Positions 1 through 8,230 are shown, counted from the stretch's first letter. The stretch: 64,000 nucleotides of DNA from Nocardioides sp. GY 10127 (GCF_004919085.1 NZ_STGL01000006.1:62001-126000); one strand, 5' to 3'. Translations and numbers: made by a program. The notes: generated by a model from the sequence alone, not told the origin.

Positions 1-1830
1 GGTCGCATCGACGCGTCCGACTCCACCCTGTCCCGCCCCCAGGTCGCGCGCCTGCTGGAGAAGGACAGCACCATGCGCCTGGACTCCCGGGGCGCCCTCT
101 ACGTGGTCGACCCCGTGCGCACCCCGCCGCGCGACCTCGCCACCGCGACCACGCGCACCGAGAGCCTCACCCGCTCGAGCAGCTCGCTGCTGTACCCGAC
201 CGGCGACACGTTCAGCCTGCACAGCCGCCCGGGCGCGACGAAGACGATCTTCCTCGACGTCGACGGCACGACGCTGGGCGAGACCGCCTGGACCCTGGCG
301 AAGACGGGATCCAGCCAGCCCGCCTGGGACCCGGCCGGCGACGGCGCGTCCTTCAGCGCCGGGGAGCTCGCGAAGGTCCAGGAGGTCTGGGCCTCCGTCG
401 CCGCCGACTACGAGGCCTTCGACGTCGACGTCACCACCGAGGACCCAGGCACCGCCGGCCTCGTGCGCAGCGACGCGGACGACACCGCGTACGGCATCCA
501 CGTCGTCATCGGCGCGTCCTCGGCGTGGGGGCCCCTGTGCAGCTCCAGCTGCGGCGGCGTCGCCTACGTCGGCACCTACGCCGAGATCGGCGGCAGTCAC
601 CAGCCCGCGTGGGTCTTCACGCAGGGCACCGGCAACAGCGCGAAGTCGGTGGCGGAGGCCGCCTCCCACGAGGTCGGCCACACCCTCGGGCTCACCCACG
701 ACGGCACCCGGTCCGCGGGGTACTACTCCGGCTCCGGCCTGTGGGCCCCGATCATGGGCGTCGGCTACTACCGGCCCGTCTCCCAGTGGAGCCGCGGGTC
801 CTACCCGGGCGCGAACAACCGCCAGGACGACGTCCTGCTCCTCAGCCGCATGCTCGGCTACCGCGACGACGAGGCGGGCGTGTCCTTCGCGGACACCAGC
901 CTGCTGCCCGACGACCACGTCGGGACCATCACGTCCTACCGCGACCGGGACGCCTTCGCCCTCGGCGCGTGCGACGTCGGCAGCACGGTGACGGTCTCCC
1001 CCGCCACCTGGGCCTCCGACCTCGACATCGTCATCACCGTCCGCACGACGAAGGGCGTTCGGCTCGGCTCGTCCTACACGGTGACGACCACCGGTGACGG
1101 CGTGACCGCCGCGGGCCTGGCCGCCGCCTACACCATCCCCGCCCCCGCCTCCGGGAAGCCGCCGTGGGGCGACCTGGTCGTGGAGATCTCCGGGCGCGGC
1201 CAGAACAGCTACTCCAGCGGCGGCTACGACGCCTACGGCTCGCTCGGCAGCTACGTCGTCGACGCCCCCGGCTGCAACCTCGAGCCGCTCATGCCCGGCG
1301 CGATGAACGACGTGACGGCCACCGTGCTCTACGCCGACGCGGCTACCGTCGCGTGGACGCCGCCCACCGACGGCGACCTCGCTCCCACCGCCTACAAGAT
1401 CTCCGTGAACGGCGCCTCGTGGCGGACGGCCTCGGTGCGGGCGACCTCGATGGTCGTGGGCGGTCTCAAGCCGCTGAGCACCAACAGCATCCGGGTGCGG
1501 GCGGTCAACGGGCTGGTGCCCGGCCCGACCGAGACGGTGTCGGTGACGATGCCGGCGCTCACCGTGCCCGGGGTCCCGGCCTCGTTCGCTGCCACCCCCG
1601 GCACCGGCCAGCTGGCCCTGACCTGGAGCAAGCCCGACGACACCGGGAACGCGCCGATCCTGGGCTACAAGCTGACCACGGGCTCGAAGGTCTACGCCCC
1701 CTCGGCGGCCTCGGTGGGCGCGCTGCTGCGGTTCCTCACCGCCGGCACCGAGTACACGCTGACCCTCCAGGCGAGGAACAAGGCCGGCTACGGCCCCGCG
1801 CTGACCATCACGGGGACGCCGACGAGCTGA
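1..1830 (+). CDS. Secreted zinc metalloprotease with two fibronectin III-like repeats, 5' end outside window
   Basis: The reading frame is open from base 1, and the residues before the first ATG at 73 align with the pre-catalytic region of the paralogue at 14162-16255. The gene is therefore cut by the window edge, not started at 73. The zinc site HEVGHTLGLTHDG begins at residue 223 counted from base 1, followed by a Met-turn-like WAPIMG, as in reprolysin/metzincin-type peptidases. Two fibronectin type III-like repeats follow, up to the stop at 1830, and probably bind cell wall or polymer. An extracellular peptidase is inferred; substrate unknown. A strong hairpin follows at 1861-1897. Confidence 0.85.
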   Translation, partial: GRIDASDSTLSRPQVARLLEKDSTMRLDSRGALYVVDPVRTPPRDLATATTRTESLTRSSSSLLYPTGDTFSLHSRPGATKTIFLDVDGTTLGETAWTLAKTGSSQPAWDPAGDGASFSAGELAKVQEVWASVAADYEAFDVDVTTEDPGTAGLVRSDADDTAYGIHVVIGASSAWGPLCSSSCGGVAYVGTYAEIGGSHQPAWVFTQGTGNSAKSVAEAASHEVGHTLGLTHDGTRSAGYYSGSGLWAPIMGVGYYRPVSQWSRGSYPGANNRQDDVLLLSRMLGYRDDEAGVSFADTSLLPDDHVGTITSYRDRDAFALGACDVGSTVTVSPATWASDLDIVITVRTTKGVRLGSSYTVTTTGDGVTAAGLAAAYTIPAPASGKPPWGDLVVEISGRGQNSYSSGGYDAYGSLGSYVVDAPGCNLEPLMPGAMNDVTATVLYADAATVAWTPPTDGDLAPTAYKISVNGASWRTASVRATSMVVGGLKPLSTNSIRVRAVNGLVPGPTETVSVTMPALTVPGVPASFAATPGTGQLALTWSKPDDTGNAPILGYKLTTGSKVYAPSAASVGALLRFLTAGTEYTLTLQARNKAGYGPALTITGTPTS

Positions 1831-1860
1831 CCCTGCCGCACGATCACGCACCACCCACGC

Positions 1861-1897
1861 CGAACGGCCGCTCCGAGATCCTCGGGGCGGCCGTTCG
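1861..1897 (+). terminator. Hairpin terminator after the metalloprotease
   Basis: Arms CGAACGGCCGC (1861-1871) and GCGGCCGTTCG (1887-1897) pair perfectly. The pairing continues inward (T-G wobble, C-G, C-G, GAG/CTC) to a 3-base loop, giving about 17 pairs. There is no U-tract, as is common in actinobacteria. Confidence 0.75.
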
Positions 1898-1956
1898 TCG
1901 CGTCCGACCGGGAGGCACGGGTTCGCGAGAACCCCTTGCGGGCGCGCCCGCGGTGC

Positions 1957-1992
1957 GGGACAGTCGTCCCACTCAACCGGGACGACCGTCCC
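1957..1992 (+). promoter_or_regulatory. Tandem operator, two GGGACNNNNGTCCC palindromes
   Basis: Two inverted repeats, GGGAC-AGTC-GTCCC (1957-1970) and GGGAC-GACC-GTCCC (1979-1992), lie exactly 22 bp apart (about two helical turns). They are embedded in a longer 22-bp direct repeat that also shares the flanking ACCGG. They sit 37-72 bp before the GTG of the TetR gene, so autoregulation of the operon by that TetR protein is the simplest inference. Confidence 0.7.
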
Positions 1993-2028
1993 AGTTGACC
2001 GGGTACGACCGCCCCAGGAGGCCCCGCC

Positions 2029-2745
2029 GTGGCCAGGATCAGCGTCGCCGAGCGCCGCGAGCTGCTGCTCGCCGCGGCGCTGCGGGTGCTGGCGGCCGAG
2101 GGCATCGAGGCGCTGTCGGTGCGCCGGATCGTCACGGAGGCCGGCATGTCGCTGGCGAGCTTCCACTACGCCTGGACCTCCCGCGAGGAGCTGCTGGCCG
2201 AGGTGATCACCTCGGTGGTCGCGGGCGAGCGGGAGGCGGGGCTGAGCGCGCTGCTGGAGCCGGACGCCGACGCCCCCGCCGAGACACCCGCCGACGCCGT
2301 GCGCGCCGCGCTGCGCGGCTACCTGCGGCTCGTCATGGCCGATCCCGGGCGCGAGCAGGGGATGCTCGAGCTGACGCTCCACGCCCAGCGCTCCCCGGCG
2401 CTGGCCGGCCTGGCGCCGCGTCAGTACGCCGCCTACCGCGCGTTGGCCGCCGAGGTCCTCACCCACGTCGCCGACCGCTTCGGCGTCACGTGGGACGCCC
2501 CCGTCGAGGAGCTGGCCCGGCTGGTCGTCGCGCTCACCGACGGGCTCACCCTCGCCTGGCTGGTCGACCGGGGCACCCCCGACCCCGAGACACCTGCCGA
2601 CCCCGAGACACCTGCCGACCCCGAGACACCTGCCGGCTCCGAGGCACCCGCCACCCCCGACCCCGAGGCCGCCGCCGAGCGCCTCGCCGAGCACGCCGCC
2701 GCCGCCGTCCTCGCCCACCTCGTCGAGCCCCCGGAGCGCCCGTGA
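2029..2745 (+). CDS. TetR family transcriptional regulator
   Basis: Residues 1-60 form a typical TetR helix-turn-helix domain (AERRELLLAAALRVLAAEG, then VRRIVTEAGMSLASFHYAW). The remainder is a helical ligand-binding and dimerisation domain. The GTG start is set by AGGAGG at 2016-2021, 7 bp upstream. Near the C-terminus a Pro/Glu-rich linker contains three perfect 18-bp tandem copies (2581-2634; DPETPA in protein), so length may vary between strains by slippage. The gene is first in an operon with 4-base and 1-base overlaps, and probably represses it through the two palindromes at 1957-1992. The ligand is unknown. Confidence 0.9.
   Translation: MARISVAERRELLLAAALRVLAAEGIEALSVRRIVTEAGMSLASFHYAWTSREELLAEVITSVVAGEREAGLSALLEPDADAPAETPADAVRAALRGYLRLVMADPGREQGMLELTLHAQRSPALAGLAPRQYAAYRALAAEVLTHVADRFGVTWDAPVEELARLVVALTDGLTLAWLVDRGTPDPETPADPETPADPETPAGSEAPATPDPEAAAERLAEHAAAAVLAHLVEPPERP
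2581..2634 (+). repeat. Three tandem 18-bp repeats inside the TetR gene
   Basis: Three identical in-frame copies of an 18-bp unit encode DPETPA three times, followed by degenerate units (GSEAPA, TPDPEA). Confidence 0.9.
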
Positions 2746-4010
2746 CCGCCACCCCCGACCTGCTCGCCGAGCCGACCACGCGCGTCGGCCGCCGCTGGCT
2801 CACCACCTTCGCGCTGGCCTGGCTGGGCGTGTGGCTGGCGCAGCTGACCCCGATCCAGCTCCTCCTCCCCCTCCAGGTGGACGACGTCCTGGGCACCGAC
2901 GCCACGTCGGCGACCGGGTGGGTGGACTCCGTGGTCGCCTACGGCGTCATCTCCGGGATCGCCGGAGTCTTCGCGCTGGCGGCCTACCCGCTGGCCGGCA
3001 CCGCCTCGGACCGCACCCGCAGCCGGTTCGGTCGCCGCCGCCCCTGGATCGCGGTGGGCAGCCTCGTCTTCGCCGCCGGCCTGCTGGGCCTGAGCGCCGC
3101 GCACGACGTCGTGACGGTGGGCGTCGGCTGGGTGGTCGCCCTGGTCGGCTTCTGCATCGTCACGGCGGTGCTCACGGCGGCCATCTCCGACCAGGTGCCG
3201 GTCGACCAGCGGGGGCTCGCCTCGGGCCTGGTCTCGGCCCCGCAGGCGCTCGGCATCATCGTGGGCCTCGCCGTCGTGACCGTCGCCGGCTGGGGCCAGC
3301 TCGGCGGGTACGTGTTCTCGGCGGTCGCGCTGCTCGTGCTCGTCCTGCCGTTCCTGGTCTCGTTGCCCGACCCGCCGTCCACCGGCCACGAGCGCCCCGC
3401 GTTCTCCTGGCGCGAGGTGGTGACCGCGCTGTGGGTGGACCCGCGGGAGCACCCGGACTTCGGCTGGGTCCTCGCCGGCCGGCTCCTGGTCAACCTCGGC
3501 AACGCCATCGCCACCACGCTGCTCCTGTACTACCTGGAGTACGGGCTGCGCCGACCGCACGCCGAGGACGACCTCCTGCTGCTCTCGGTCGTCTACATGC
3601 TCTTCGTCATCGTCGCCTCGGTCTGGCTCGGGCGCGCCTCGGACCGCACCGGCCGGCGACGCCCCTTCGTCGTCGTCGCGGCGCTGCTCCAGGCGGTCGC
3701 CGGCGTCCTGCTGGTCGTGGCGCCCACGTTCCCCGCGGCCGTCGTCGGCGGGGCGCTGCTCGGCGCGGGCTACGGCTCGTTCCTCTCCGTCGACCAGGCG
3801 CTGGCCACCCAGGTGCTGCCGGACCCCGCGACCCGCGGCAAGGACCTCGGGATCATGAACGTCGCCACCGCCGGCCCGCAGGCGTTCGGGCCCCTCGTGG
3901 GCGCCGGCCTCGTCGTCGCCTTCGGCGGGTTCTCGGGCCTCTTCCTCGTCTCCGCCCTCACCGCCCTGCTCGGCGGTGCCACCACCCTCTTCGTGAGGAG
4001 CGTCCGCTGA
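2742..4010 (+). CDS. MFS transporter
   Basis: A 422-residue protein with about 12 hydrophobic segments and two copies of the MFS loop signature (SDRTRSRFGRRRPW after TM2, and SDRTGRRRPF in the second half). The GRRRPW form resembles the sugar/cation symporter (GPH) branch. It starts at GTG 2742, which overlaps the TetR stop by four bases (GTGA), so it is translationally coupled. The next gene overlaps it by one base. Cargo is not known; given the partner enzymes it could be a sugar acid, sugar lactone or amino-acid derivative imported or exported for the pathway. The annotation as a transporter is firm, the substrate is inference. Confidence 0.88.
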   Translation: MTATPDLLAEPTTRVGRRWLTTFALAWLGVWLAQLTPIQLLLPLQVDDVLGTDATSATGWVDSVVAYGVISGIAGVFALAAYPLAGTASDRTRSRFGRRRPWIAVGSLVFAAGLLGLSAAHDVVTVGVGWVVALVGFCIVTAVLTAAISDQVPVDQRGLASGLVSAPQALGIIVGLAVVTVAGWGQLGGYVFSAVALLVLVLPFLVSLPDPPSTGHERPAFSWREVVTALWVDPREHPDFGWVLAGRLLVNLGNAIATTLLLYYLEYGLRRPHAEDDLLLLSVVYMLFVIVASVWLGRASDRTGRRRPFVVVAALLQAVAGVLLVVAPTFPAAVVGGALLGAGYGSFLSVDQALATQVLPDPATRGKDLGIMNVATAGPQAFGPLVGAGLVVAFGGFSGLFLVSALTALLGGATTLFVRSVR

Positions 4011-5272
4011 TGCTCGACCTGTCCCTGCCGTCCACGGGCGAGCCCGGCCGTCCCTGGCTCGACCCCGCCACCTGGTGGCCGGCGCTGACCGGGGCGACCC
4101 GCCACCTCGACGCGCCCCTCGGCGTCCTCAGCGTCGACGCCCTGCGCTGGAACGCCCACGACCTGCTCCGCCGCGCCGACGGCCTCCCGATCCGGGTCGC
4201 GAGCAAGAGCCTGCGCGTGCGCGGGGCGCTGGAGGCCGTGCTGGCCCTGCCGGGCTACGCCGGCGTGCTGGCCTACACCCTCGAGGAGGCCCTCTGGCTC
4301 GCCGCGTCGGGCACCAGCGACGACGTCGTCGTCGGCTACCCCACCGCCTCGCGCCGGGCGCTGCGTCGCCTCGCCGGCGACGAGCGGCTCGCCGCCGCGG
4401 TCACGATCATGGTGGACGACGTGGCGCAGCTCGACCTGGTCGACGCGGCCGTCCCGCCGTCCGCCCGCGCCGACGTCCGCGTCTGCCTCGAGCTGGACGC
4501 CGCCTACCGCCACCCGCTGCTCGGCCACGTCGGCACCCGGCGCTCGCCCCTGCGCGAGCCGCACGAGGTGCAGCGCCTGGCCCGCGCGGTCGTGGAGCGT
4601 CCCGGCTTCACGCTGGTCGGGCTCATGGCCTACGAGGGGCAGATCGCCGGGCTCGGGAACGCCGGCCGGGGGCGCGGGGACGTCGTGCGGGCGATCCAGC
4701 GGGCCTCGGCGGCCGAGCTGGCCGAGCGCCGCGGCGCGACCGTGGCGGCCGTGCGCGCGGTGGCCCCGCTGGAGTTCGTCAACGGCGGCGGGACCGGCTC
4801 GATCGAGTCGACCCACGCCGACGCCTCGGTCACCGAGGTCGCGGCCGGGTCGGGCCTCTTCGGTCCCCACCTCTTCGACACCTACGACCACTTCTCCCCC
4901 GCCCCGGCGGCGGCGTTCGCCCTGCCCGTGGTGCGGCGCCCCAGCGGCCCGGACGCCGACCTCGTGACCCTGCTGGGCGGCGGCTGGATCGCCTCCGGCC
5001 CGCCCGGCGCCGACCGGCAGCCGCAGGTCGTGTGGCCCCAGGGCCTGGAGTACCTGGCCCGCGAGGGCGCCGGCGAGGTCCAGACCCCGCTGCGCGGCGA
5101 GGCGGCCCGCGGCCTGGCCGTCGGCGACCGGGTCTGGCTGCGCCACACCAAGGCCGGCGAGCTGGCCGAACACCTCGCCGACCTGGTCCTGCTCGAGCCC
5201 GACGGCACCGGCGGGCTGCGCGCCGGCGACGTCCTGCCCACCTACCGCGGCGAGGGGAAGGCCTTCCTGTGA
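4010..5272 (+). CDS. PLP-dependent alanine racemase-like / D-threonine aldolase-like enzyme
   Basis: 420 residues with the fold-type III PLP barrel of the alanine racemase N-terminal family. The Schiff-base lysine is expected at K66 (RVASKSLRV). A C-terminal D-serine dehydratase/D-threonine aldolase-like domain carries conserved His residues (RHTKAGELAEH), where family members bind a metal. Proteins like this are often annotated amino acid deaminase/aldolase. The ATG at 4010 overlaps the MFS stop by one base. Cytoplasmic. The reaction may be retro-aldol cleavage or dehydration of a D-beta-hydroxy amino acid. Coupling with a sugar-lactone oxidase is unusual and leaves the pathway open. Confidence 0.82.
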   Translation: MLDLSLPSTGEPGRPWLDPATWWPALTGATRHLDAPLGVLSVDALRWNAHDLLRRADGLPIRVASKSLRVRGALEAVLALPGYAGVLAYTLEEALWLAASGTSDDVVVGYPTASRRALRRLAGDERLAAAVTIMVDDVAQLDLVDAAVPPSARADVRVCLELDAAYRHPLLGHVGTRRSPLREPHEVQRLARAVVERPGFTLVGLMAYEGQIAGLGNAGRGRGDVVRAIQRASAAELAERRGATVAAVRAVAPLEFVNGGGTGSIESTHADASVTEVAAGSGLFGPHLFDTYDHFSPAPAAAFALPVVRRPSGPDADLVTLLGGGWIASGPPGADRQPQVVWPQGLEYLAREGAGEVQTPLRGEAARGLAVGDRVWLRHTKAGELAEHLADLVLLEPDGTGGLRAGDVLPTYRGEGKAFL

Positions 5273-6600
5273 GCACGCACGCCACACCCACCACGCACCC
5301 CACCCACACCTGGCAGAACTGGGCCCGGGTCGAGGGCGCCAGCCCGACCTCAGTCGCCCGGCCGCGCTCCCCCGAGGAGGTCGTCGACCTCGTGGTCGCC
5401 GCCCGCGAGCGCGGCGCCACCCTCAAGCCCGTCGGGGCCGGCCACTCCTTCACGGCGATCGCCGCCACCGACGGCATCCAGGTGGACGTCGGCGCCCTCA
5501 GTGGGGTCCTCGAGGTGGACGCCGAGCGGGGCCGGGTGCGGCTCGGCGCCGGCACCCACCTGCACGAGCTGCCCGCGCTGCTGGCCCCCCACGGACTCGC
5601 CCTGGAGAACATGGGCGACATCGACCGGCAGACCATCGCCGGCGCCACCTCCACCGGCACGCACGGCACCGGGGCGCGCTTCGGCGGGCTGGCCACGCAG
5701 CTGGTCGGCGTCACCCTCGTGACCGGGGCCGGCGAGCTGCTCACGGTCTCGGAGGAGGAGAACGCCGAGCTGCTGCCCGCCGTCCGCCTGGGCCTGGGGG
5801 CACTGGGCGTGCTCGTCGACGTCACCGTCCAGTGCGTGCCGGCGTTCCTCCTGCGGGCGCACGAGTCCTCCGCCGGGCTCGACGAGGTGCTGGACGACGC
5901 GGGCTGGTTCACCGCCCCCGACCACGCCGAGTGCTACTGGTGGCCGGGCACCGACCGGGTCCAGACGAAGATCAACACCCGGCTGCCGCTGGACACGCCG
6001 TACACGCCGCCGGGTGCCCTCGGCCGCTGGGTCGACCAGCGCGTCGTCCAGAACGGGGCGCTCGTGGTGATGAGCGAGGTCGCGCGCCTGGCGCCCGCCA
6101 CCACGCTCCCCCTCAACCGGCTGGCCACGAAGGTGCTGGGCGAGAAGACCTACACGGACCGGTCCTACGCCGTGTTCACGAGCCCGCGGGACGTGCGGTT
6201 CCGCGAGTGCGAGTACGCGGTGCCGCGCGAGGCGCTCCCGGAGGTCGTCCGCGCCCTGCGCGACCTGGTCGAGCGGGAGGGCTGGCGGATCAGCTTCCCC
6301 GTCGAGCTGCGGGTGGCCGCGGCCGACGACGTCTGGCTCTCGACCGCCTACCAGCGCGACTCCGCCTACGTGGCCGTGCACCGGTACTGGAAGGAGGACC
6401 ACCTGCCCTACTTCCGGGCCGTCGACGCGCTCATGCGGGAGTTCGAGGGCCGGCCGCACTGGGGCAAGATCCACTTCCAGGACGCCGAGTCGCTCGCCCG
6501 CGTGCACCCCCGGCTCGGGGACTTCCAGGCGCTGCGCGACCGGCTCGACCCCGACCGGGTGCTCGCCAACGACTACCTGCGGCGGGTGCTCGGGGACTGA
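5269..6600 (+). CDS. FAD-binding sugar-1,4-lactone oxidase (D-arabinono/L-gulono lactone oxidase family)
   Basis: 443 residues. The N-terminal half is a VAO-type FAD domain: PVGAGHSFTAI contains H59, the position of the covalent flavin histidine in aldonolactone oxidases, and GATSTGTHGTG is the pyrophosphate loop. The C-terminal half is the ALO substrate domain ending with the conserved HWGK near residue 398 and NDYLRR. Such enzymes oxidise aldono-1,4-lactones (or alditols) with O2 or another acceptor. GTG 5269 overlaps the preceding stop by four bases. It is last in the TetR-MFS-PLP enzyme operon. Substrate not predictable from sequence alone. Confidence 0.87.
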   Translation: MSTHATPTTHPTHTWQNWARVEGASPTSVARPRSPEEVVDLVVAARERGATLKPVGAGHSFTAIAATDGIQVDVGALSGVLEVDAERGRVRLGAGTHLHELPALLAPHGLALENMGDIDRQTIAGATSTGTHGTGARFGGLATQLVGVTLVTGAGELLTVSEEENAELLPAVRLGLGALGVLVDVTVQCVPAFLLRAHESSAGLDEVLDDAGWFTAPDHAECYWWPGTDRVQTKINTRLPLDTPYTPPGALGRWVDQRVVQNGALVVMSEVARLAPATTLPLNRLATKVLGEKTYTDRSYAVFTSPRDVRFRECEYAVPREALPEVVRALRDLVEREGWRISFPVELRVAAADDVWLSTAYQRDSAYVAVHRYWKEDHLPYFRAVDALMREFEGRPHWGKIHFQDAESLARVHPRLGDFQALRDRLDPDRVLANDYLRRVLGD

Positions 6601-6643
6601 CGCGGCGGGGCCGGTCGTCAGGGCTGGTGGCCGGGGCTGGTCG

Positions 6644-7009
6644 TCAGAGGTAGTCGTCGAGCCTGCCGGCGCGGGCCGCAGGGAGGCCCGTGGGACCGCC
6701 GGCGTCGGACGTGGCGCGGGACGTCTCGCGCTCCGGGACGTGCGGCACCCGCCCGTCCCTGGGCTGCGCCAGCCGCGTGGACCGCTCCAGGACCTCGGCC
6801 CCGGCCGCCGTCCTCGCCCCCACCGTGCCGACGAGCTGACCGGACAGCTCGGTGTACTCGCTGCGCCAGCGCTGCCGCTGGCCGAGCGTGCTGTCCGGGT
6901 CGTCGATCGCGTCGGCGAGCCTGCGCATGCGGCCGTAGACGGGCGTCGGGGCGGCGCTCGCCGTCGGGGCCGGTGGCACGATCGGTGTCACGATGGGCCG
7001 GATGTCCAC
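6644..7009 (-). CDS. Hypothetical protein, start uncertain
   Basis: The minus-strand frame has actinobacterial-looking codon use and a sensible composition: a Pro/Ala-rich N-terminus (VTPIVPPAPTASAAPTP), an amphipathic helix (GRMRRLADAIDD ... QRQRWRSEYTELSGQLVG) and a polar tail ending RAGRLDDYL. No family is recognised. Candidate starts are GTG at 7063, 7009 and 6991; none has a well-spaced Shine-Dalgarno (a GGGGAGG lies only 2 bp from 7009). The upstream hairpin at 7062-7094 argues against 7063. It converges on the lactone oxidase and may belong to the ssrA-adjacent accessory segment. Confidence 0.45.
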   Translation of the reverse strand: MDIRPIVTPIVPPAPTASAAPTPVYGRMRRLADAIDDPDSTLGQRQRWRSEYTELSGQLVGTVGARTAAGAEVLERSTRLAQPRDGRVPHVPERETSRATSDAGGPTGLPAARAGRLDDYL

Positions 7010-7061
7010 GTCCTCCCCATCGGCGCACGGGGTCGGCGGCTGAGCCGGGAAGAGTGGAAGC

Positions 7062-7094
7062 ACGACAGCCGCCCCTGAACGGGACGGCTGTCGT
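7062..7094. terminator. Hairpin, possible terminator or structured leader
   Basis: ACGACAGCCG (7062-7071) pairs with CGGCTGTCGT (7085-7094), with a further three C-G pairs (7073-7075 with 7081-7083) after one mismatch. It separates the 6644-7009 hypothetical gene from the HicA remnant region. 7095-7230 contains no supported gene. Confidence 0.5.
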
Positions 7095-7230
7095 CTCGGA
7101 CGAGTGCTTGAGCAGGTGAGAATCAAGTATCCGGTCGAACTACACGGGATTCACGCGATCCTGGTCAGTGCGTGCTCGATCGCGTGCTCGAGATTCCGCT
7201 GCTGGGTTGCTGTGAGCTCGTCTGAGCCCG

Positions 7231-7314
7231 AACATCCAGAGTGACAAAGGCAAGGCCAAGGCCTACCAGGTACGCCAAGTCCTCAAGGCCATCGACAAGA
7301 AGGAGGCCCTCTGA
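7231..7314 (+). pseudogene. 3' remnant of a HicA-like toxin gene
   Basis: The frame ending at TGA 7312-7314 encodes NIQSDKGKAKAYQVRQVLKAI and a short tail. This looks like the C-terminus of actinobacterial HicA-type toxins that precede HicB antitoxins. It is preceded in frame by a stop at 7213-7215, and no frame of 7127-7230 continues the toxin, so the N-terminal two thirds, including the catalytic histidine region, are gone. The stop overlaps the HicB ATG by one base, as in an intact hicAB operon. The family match is from memory of the motif and needs a profile search. Confidence 0.6.
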
Positions 7315-7658
7315 TGCAGACCCCACCACAGGTGGACGTGTCCCACTACAGCTACCGCGTCACGTGGTCGGCCGAGGACGCCGAGTTCGTCGCCACCTGC
7401 GTGGAGTTCCCCTCGATGTCGTGGCTCGCGCCGACCCAGCTCGAGGCACTCCAGGGACTGGAGGCGGCCCTCGGTGACGTGGTCGCCGACATGGAGGAGA
7501 ACGGCGAGGCGATCCCCGTCCCCTTCTCGGAGCGGACGTACTCCGGCACGTTCAACGTCCGCATCGGCGAAGGACTGCACCGGCAGCTCGTCATGCACGC
7601 CGCAGAGGACGGCCTGAGCCTCAACCAGTTCGTCGTGAAGAAGCTCGCGTCCACCTGA
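7314..7658 (+). CDS. hicB: HicB family antitoxin, apparently orphan
   Basis: 114 residues. The N-terminal half has the partly degraded RNase H-like HicB fold (YRVTWSAEDAEFVATCVEFPSMSWLA, then TQLEALQGLEAALGDVV). The C-terminal half is a ribbon-helix-helix/Arc-like DNA-binding tail (FNVRIGEGLHRQLVMHAAEDGLSLNQFVVKKL). AGGAGG lies inside the remnant 3' end of the toxin gene, so the original coupled architecture is preserved. With the toxin truncated, the protein probably survives as a DNA-binding regulator or as an anti-toxin (anti-addiction) module. Confidence 0.85.
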   Translation: MQTPPQVDVSHYSYRVTWSAEDAEFVATCVEFPSMSWLAPTQLEALQGLEAALGDVVADMEENGEAIPVPFSERTYSGTFNVRIGEGLHRQLVMHAAEDGLSLNQFVVKKLAST

Positions 7659-7804
7659 CAAGGCCCGAAGCCCTCCAACCGGGACCCTCGTGTCCCTGAT
7701 GGCGATGTCGAGGGGCCTCCGGGAGCACGTCCGCGACGTTGACGGCGCCCTCGGCCACACAATCCGACGAAGGCGGCTGCCCACTGTGTGCAAGGCTCGC
7801 CACC

Positions 7805-8230
7805 GTGGGTGAGATCAGCACGCGGAACGCAACGAAGGCCGACGTCGACGCGCTGATGGAGTTCTGGGCGGAGGCCGGCGAGAACGGATCGCGCCCGGAT
7901 GATCGACCAGATCTCATCACTCAGCTACTGGATCATGACCCCGAGGCGATTCTTGTCGCTGAGGTCGACGGCTTGATCGTGGCCACCATCGTGAGCGGAT
8001 GGGACGGCTGGCGTGCGAATCTCTATCGGCTCGCCGTCGCGCCTCACTGGCGCGGTCGCGGTCTTGGTCGGCGGATGCTGGCGCTGGCCGAAGAGCGGCT
8101 CCGCGGCCTGGGGGCGGAGCGGTTCTGCGCGATGGTCCTCGATGAGAACGATCTCGGAGCCGCTTTGTGGAGGTCCGCGGGCTACACGCCGCAGGACGAG
8201 TGGCGTCGATGGGTCAAACCCGCCACCTGA
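7805..8230 (+). CDS. GNAT family N-acetyltransferase
   Basis: About 141 residues with the GNAT core: ATKADVDALMEFW in the first strand/helix, VATIVSGWDGWRANLYRLAVAPHWRGRGLGRRML (the acetyl-CoA loop is RGRGLG), and a C-terminal LDENDLGAALWRSAGYTP. The frame is open further upstream to TTG 7739, but the extra residues do not look like GNAT and GTG 7805 starts just before the fold; the Shine-Dalgarno is weak (AAGG). Base composition is visibly less GC-rich than neighbouring housekeeping genes, consistent with transfer next to ssrA. Acceptor substrate unknown. Confidence 0.82.
   Translation: MGEISTRNATKADVDALMEFWAEAGENGSRPDDRPDLITQLLDHDPEAILVAEVDGLIVATIVSGWDGWRANLYRLAVAPHWRGRGLGRRMLALAEERLRGLGAERFCAMVLDENDLGAALWRSAGYTPQDEWRRWVKPAT

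Noticed and set aside
6618..7028. Arg/Gly-rich minus-strand open frame overlapping 6644-7009
   Set aside because: Composition is that of a shadow frame; the alternative frame has normal amino-acid use.
7739..7804. TTG start for the GNAT protein
   Set aside because: The extra N-terminal residues do not fit the fold; GTG 7805 precedes the conserved start.
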